A DNA stretch of 64,000 bases from Curtobacterium luteum. Lineage in GTDB: Bacteria; Actinomycetota; Actinomycetes; Actinomycetales; Microbacteriaceae. The position numbers were made by a program, and so were the translations under genes. The DNA is taken from positions 32,210-96,209 of the forward strand of contig NZ_LDQC01000022.1 in assembly GCF_001475545.1 (NCBI RefSeq), given 5' to 3'. Positions 60,621 through 64,000 of the stretch are shown in pieces. Every line of letters starts with the position of its first letter. The first letter of the stretch is position 1. Below the pieces are notes generated by a model, which was not told the origin of the DNA, searched no databases, and worked only from the letters and a program-made list of their open reading frames with translations.

Positions 60621-60698
60621 CGACCGAGCGATCGCGGTGTCAGCGACCGAGCGATCGCGGTGTCAGCGACCGAGCGATCGCGGTGTCAGCGACCGAGC
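60621..60698. repeat. 23-base tandem repeat over the murJ 3' end
   Basis: Three exact units of CGACCGAGCGATCGCGGTGT+CAG (60621-60643, 60644-60666, 60667-60689) and a partial fourth to 60698. Each contains GCGATCGC and a copy of the murJ stop codon on the minus strand. The period is not a multiple of three, so only the first unit is coding. Confidence 0.95.
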
Positions 60699-63600
60699 CG
60701 TGCGCGGACCATGTCGACCGCTCCGCGGATCTCCTGGTTCCGAGCGAGCGCGAGCACGCCGAAGTAGACGAGCGCCATCACGACGCCGGTCAGGACGATC
60801 GTCATGACCGCCCCGGTGGCGTCGGACATCGCGAACCCGCTCGCGCTGAACGCCCCGAAGAACCAGACGACCACCAGGCCGACCGCTCCCGCAACGAGCG
60901 CGGCGACGACGAACTGCAGGTGCGACCGGGTCACGTTGGCGCCCTCCATCCCCTTGAGCCGACGCGAGACCAGGACGAGCGCGAGGACCGTCTGCGCCGA
61001 GCCGGCGAGGGTCGTGCACGCCGCGATCGAGAACCCGATGACCTCGCCGGGGAGCAGTGACACCGCCAGGGCGCCGATCACGAAGAGCACCGACTGGACG
61101 CACTGCATGAGGAACGGCGTGCGGTGGTCGTGCAGCGCCCAGAACACCCGCTGGATCACGAACAGCATGCTGAACAGGACGAGGCCGGGCATGTAGGCGA
61201 GGAGCACGGCGCCGATCGACAGGGCCCCGTCGAACGTGCTCGCGAAGATCCGGCCGAACGGCACCGACACCACCATGAGCGCCACGGACGCGAACACGGT
61301 GAAGAGTCCGACGATCCGGAGGCTGAGGGACAGGTTGCGTCGGACGGCGTCGAGGTCGCCGCGCTCGGCGTCGTGGCTCATCCGCGTGAAGTACGCCGTC
61401 GCGATCGACACGGTGATGATCGAGTGCGGCAGCATGAACAGCAGCCAGGCGTTCTGCAGCACGGCGTTGCCGGCGGCACCGGTCCCGAGCGACGAGACGC
61501 GGGACTGGACGAGGCCGGCGAGCTGCGTGACGAGGATCATCGCGAAGAGCCACCCGGCAGCCGTCCCCGTCGCCTTGAGCCCGACGCCGCGCCACCGGAA
61601 GTCGGGTCGGTAGGTCAGGCCGGCTCGGCGCCAGAAGAACGGCAGGAACGCGGCCTGCGCGACGACACCGAACGAGGCGCTGCCCGCGAGCACCGCGATC
61701 TTCGCCGGGGTCCAGTCGTCGAGACCGGCGTTCACCGAGCGGTCCCCGAACAGCGCCATGAAGACGATCAGCCCGCCGACGGCGATGACGTTGTTGATGA
61801 GGGGTGCCCAGGTGAAGGGACCGAACACCTGCTTGGCGTTGAGGACCTCGCCGAGGAGCGAGTACATCGCGTAGAAGAGGATCTGCGGCAGGCACCAGAA
61901 CGCGAACGCCACGGCGAGGTCCGTCTGGGCTGCGGAGAACCCCTTCGACCCGTCGCCGCCCTGGACGCTGTACACGCGGACGAGGAGCGGTGCCAGGGCC
62001 GTGGCGATGATCGTGATGACCACGAAGACCGTCCCGCCGAGCGTCACGATCTTGTTGACGTACGCGGTGCCGCCGTCGGTGTGCTGCTGCATCGACCGGA
62101 CGATCTGCGGGATCAGCACGGCGGAGAGCAGACCGCCGGCGATGAGCGCGTAGATGTTGTTCGGCAGCTGGTTCGACACCGCGAAGGCGTCCGCCGCGAC
62201 GGAGCCCTGCTGGCCGATCGCGTAGGCCAGGATGATCGTCTTCGCGAACCCGAGGACGCGGGACACCATGGTGCCGGCCGCGAGCATCGCGCTCGCTCGG
62301 CCGAGGCTGCGCTCGGCGACGGGTTCCGCGTCGACGACGGGCTCTGGCTGGGTGGCGCTGATGAGGGGCTCCTCGGGTGCGGGCTGCTCGTCGCGGTCGA
62401 CGGCACCGGCCTGGAGGCTCGGCTCGGCCGTGCCGTCGAGGGTCGCGTCGTCGAGGTGCTCACGATCACGCCGGGGCGCGTCGGCCGCGGCGGGGGCAGT
62501 GAGGGCCGCAGCGGGTCCGGCCGCCGACGCGGCTGCCTGCCCGACCACGCCGCCCTGCGGACCGCTGCGTGGCCCCGCGTCCGCGGCGGACGGCGCGCCC
62601 GCGACTGCGGCAGACCGCGTGCCCGCGACTGCGGCAGACCGGGTGCCCGCGGCTGCGTGGCGGACGGGCACCGGGCCTCCCGGCTGACCCGGCTGCTGGG
62701 CGAGGGGACGGTTCGGGTCGTCGTCCTCGTCGTCGGCCTCGCCGCGGCGGCGGCGCGCGCGCTTGCGGATGCTGCGGAAGATGCCGAAGCCGAAGATCGC
62801 GACGAGGGCGATGCCGGCGACGGCGGTGATGACGGTCTCCCACTGCGCCTGCACGTTCAGCTCGACGGTGGCCGGCTGCGCGATGGTCTGCCCGGTCGGG
62901 GTCGTCAGCGTGAGGGTGAGGGACACCTTGCCGTTCGCGACCGACTGCACGGGGACCGTGGTGCGGGTCGAGGAGTCACTCTGGACCTTCACCTCGATGT
63001 CGTTGCGGACGACGCGGAGCGCCGAGTTCGACGGCTGCACCGAGAGCCGGACCGTCACGCGGTACTTCGACTCGTTGCGGATCGAGATCGGCAGGGAGGA
63101 CCGGTCGCCCAGCAGGGTGAGGCTGCTCGAGTCCGTGATCGTCACCGAGTCGGTCGTCCTCGTCCAGCCCGCGACGCGGTTCGTGATCGCCGCGTCAAGG
63201 GCGTCGCCGTCCGTGCGCCACGAGTTCGACGCGAGGGCCAGGAGCTGGAGTCGAGCCGCCGCGGTGACGTCCTCCGGCTCGTCGAGCGCCGTGGCGAAGT
63301 CGGAGAGCGCGTCCGCGGCGCGGAGGAGCCGTTCCAGACGGTCGATGCGGGCGTCGCCGTCCGATCCCTTCGCCAGCGTCAACGAACCCGGCGTCGCGGC
63401 CGCCGTCGACGAGAGGTCGGTGGGGGCGGCCCACGGGGTGCTCTCGAGCGCGTCGAGGGCTTGCGAGAGCCGCGTGGTGTCCGACGGCCAGTCCCGCCCG
63501 AGGGTGAGGAGGAGCGGGGACGTCGCGGTACCGGCCCGGGCTGCGCTCGCGAGCGTCGCGGTCAGCTCCGACATCGCCGTGTTCCAGGTGCGCTGGTCGG

Positions 63601-64000
63601 ACGCCGTGGCTGCCTCGCGGAGGAGCGACGACATCGCCTGGTCGGCGACGAGCACCTTGTCGGAGCCGATGCGCTCCGACGCCGGGATGGTGGTGTCGGC
63701 ACCGGCCGAGGTGTTCCCGCTCGAGACGATCGTCGTCCTGGTGCCGGCTGCCCGGAGCGCCGGGAGGTCCCCCTGGGCGACGGTGCCCTCGACCGGCCAC
63801 GCGATGTCGTCCATCGAGTAGTCGAAGTCGAGCAGCGACGAGGTCGTGGGGAGGACCGCGGTGCTGTCCGGGTCGGACCCGTCGGTCGCTCCCGTGGGTC
63901 CGCCGGTCGGTGTGGCGGTTGCGGTGTCGCCCGGCGTGGCGGTCGAGGATGCGTCCGTCGGGGTGGCCTCCGACGGGGTCGGGGCCACCCCGACGGACGC
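60686..64000 (-). CDS. murJ: DUF6049-like domain fused to lipid II flippase MurJ (5' end cut by window)
   Basis: At least 1104 residues, open to the right edge. The first ~370 visible residues are a Thr/Ser-rich extracytoplasmic part resembling DUF6049, a protein normally encoded beside murJ. A membrane helix (62765-62830) and an Arg-rich stop-transfer (RSIRKRARRRR) follow. Then comes an Ala/Pro-rich linker with TRSAAVAG repeats. From about 62318 onward the sequence is MurJ/MviN: SLGRASAMLAAGTMVSRVLG, the NNIYALIAGGLLSAVLIP segment, and about 14 helices. No stop separates the parts. MurJ flips lipid II across the membrane. Confidence 0.85.
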   Translation of the reverse strand, partial: ASVGVAPTPSEATPTDASSTATPGDTATATPTGGPTGATDGSDPDSTAVLPTTSSLLDFDYSMDDIAWPVEGTVAQGDLPALRAAGTRTTIVSSGNTSAGADTTIPASERIGSDKVLVADQAMSSLLREAATASDQRTWNTAMSELTATLASAARAGTATSPLLLTLGRDWPSDTTRLSQALDALESTPWAAPTDLSSTAAATPGSLTLAKGSDGDARIDRLERLLRAADALSDFATALDEPEDVTAAARLQLLALASNSWRTDGDALDAAITNRVAGWTRTTDSVTITDSSSLTLLGDRSSLPISIRNESKYRVTVRLSVQPSNSALRVVRNDIEVKVQSDSSTRTTVPVQSVANGKVSLTLTLTTPTGQTIAQPATVELNVQAQWETVITAVAGIALVAIFGFGIFRSIRKRARRRRGEADDEDDDPNRPLAQQPGQPGGPVPVRHAAAGTRSAAVAGTRSAAVAGAPSAADAGPRSGPQGGVVGQAAASAAGPAAALTAPAAADAPRRDREHLDDATLDGTAEPSLQAGAVDRDEQPAPEEPLISATQPEPVVDAEPVAERSLGRASAMLAAGTMVSRVLGFAKTIILAYAIGQQGSVAADAFAVSNQLPNNIYALIAGGLLSAVLIPQIVRSMQQHTDGGTAYVNKIVTLGGTVFVVITIIATALAPLLVRVYSVQGGDGSKGFSAAQTDLAVAFAFWCLPQILFYAMYSLLGEVLNAKQVFGPFTWAPLINNVIAVGGLIVFMALFGDRSVNAGLDDWTPAKIAVLAGSASFGVVAQAAFLPFFWRRAGLTYRPDFRWRGVGLKATGTAAGWLFAMILVTQLAGLVQSRVSSLGTGAAGNAVLQNAWLLFMLPHSIITVSIATAYFTRMSHDAERGDLDAVRRNLSLSLRIVGLFTVFASVALMVVSVPFGRIFASTFDGALSIGAVLLAYMPGLVLFSMLFVIQRVFWALHDHRTPFLMQCVQSVLFVIGALAVSLLPGEVIGFSIAACTTLAGSAQTVLALVLVSRRLKGMEGANVTRSHLQFVVAALVAGAVGLVVVWFFGAFSASGFAMSDATGAVMTIVLTGVVMALVYFGVLALARNQEIRGAVDMVRARLGR
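62597..62657 (-). repeat. 24-base in-frame repeat in the DUF6049-MurJ linker
   Basis: About 2.5 copies (62597-62620, 62621-62644, partial 62645-62657) encoding TRSAAVAG. Expansion lengthens the cytosolic linker without a frameshift. Confidence 0.85.

Noticed and set aside
60621..60698. Tandem 23-mers considered as plasmid-type iterons or a CRISPR array
   Set aside because: No spacers, no cas or rep gene, and the unit is a copy of the murJ 3' end.

Overview
The window is a GC-rich actinobacterial chromosome segment carrying the replication origin region. Its gene order follows the conserved actinobacterial origin neighbourhood: fhaA-fhaB-pstP-rodA-pbpA-pknA-pknB, trpG/pabA, crgA, rhomboid, ppiA, tRNA-Ile/Ala, gyrA, gyrB, dciA, recF, gnd, dnaN, oriC, dnaA, then divergently rpmH, rnpA, yidD, yidC, jag, rsmG, parA, parB. 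Protein style, the DUF3566 and DUF6049 genes and the base composition suggest Microbacteriaceae, plausibly Curtobacterium. The family and genus are inferences, not read from a marker.

Left part (1-17.6 kb): a polyamine/agmatine catabolic region. Agmatine deiminase and N-carbamoylputrescine amidase give putrescine. An APC permease probably imports the amine. A flavin oxidase resembling putrescine oxidase, two aldehyde dehydrogenases and a GABA aminotransferase can carry putrescine through GABA to succinate. A second, truncated flavin amine oxidase lies at the window edge, and a PucR-type regulator is divergent from the gabT operon. A secreted esterase, glycogen debranching enzyme GlgX, a TetR regulator and small membrane proteins are interspersed.

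18.4-25 kb: a leftward GH42 beta-galactosidase plus ABC sugar transporter operon. It has a consensus-like promoter and two identical LacI-type operators, and is divergent from its presumed LacI regulator. A tRNA-Leu follows.

25.4-39 kb: the FHA / phosphatase / RodA / PBP / Ser-Thr kinase growth-control operon, then trpG/pabA, crgA, a rhomboid protease, a cyclophilin and two tRNAs. The crgA-rhomboid intergenic region holds a dense DnaA-box cluster about 12 kb from oriC.

38.7-56.5 kb: replication and segregation core. dnaA and its downstream genes run leftward, and rpmH to parB run rightward. oriC lies between dnaN and dnaA. Five good parS sites flank or follow parAB.

56.5-64 kb: ydcF, D-Ala-D-Ala ligase, an aminotransferase, trxA-trxB, and a very long reading frame joining a DUF6049-like extracytoplasmic module to the lipid II flippase MurJ. 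It is cut by the window edge.

Recurring sequence themes: (1) four copies of a G+C-rich palindromic hairpin family just downstream of genes; (2) short tandem repeats at or near the 3' ends of genes (pucR, lacI, recF, murJ); (3) many genes whose start codon lies 6-7 bases after a TAnnnT -10 element, consistent with leaderless mRNAs.
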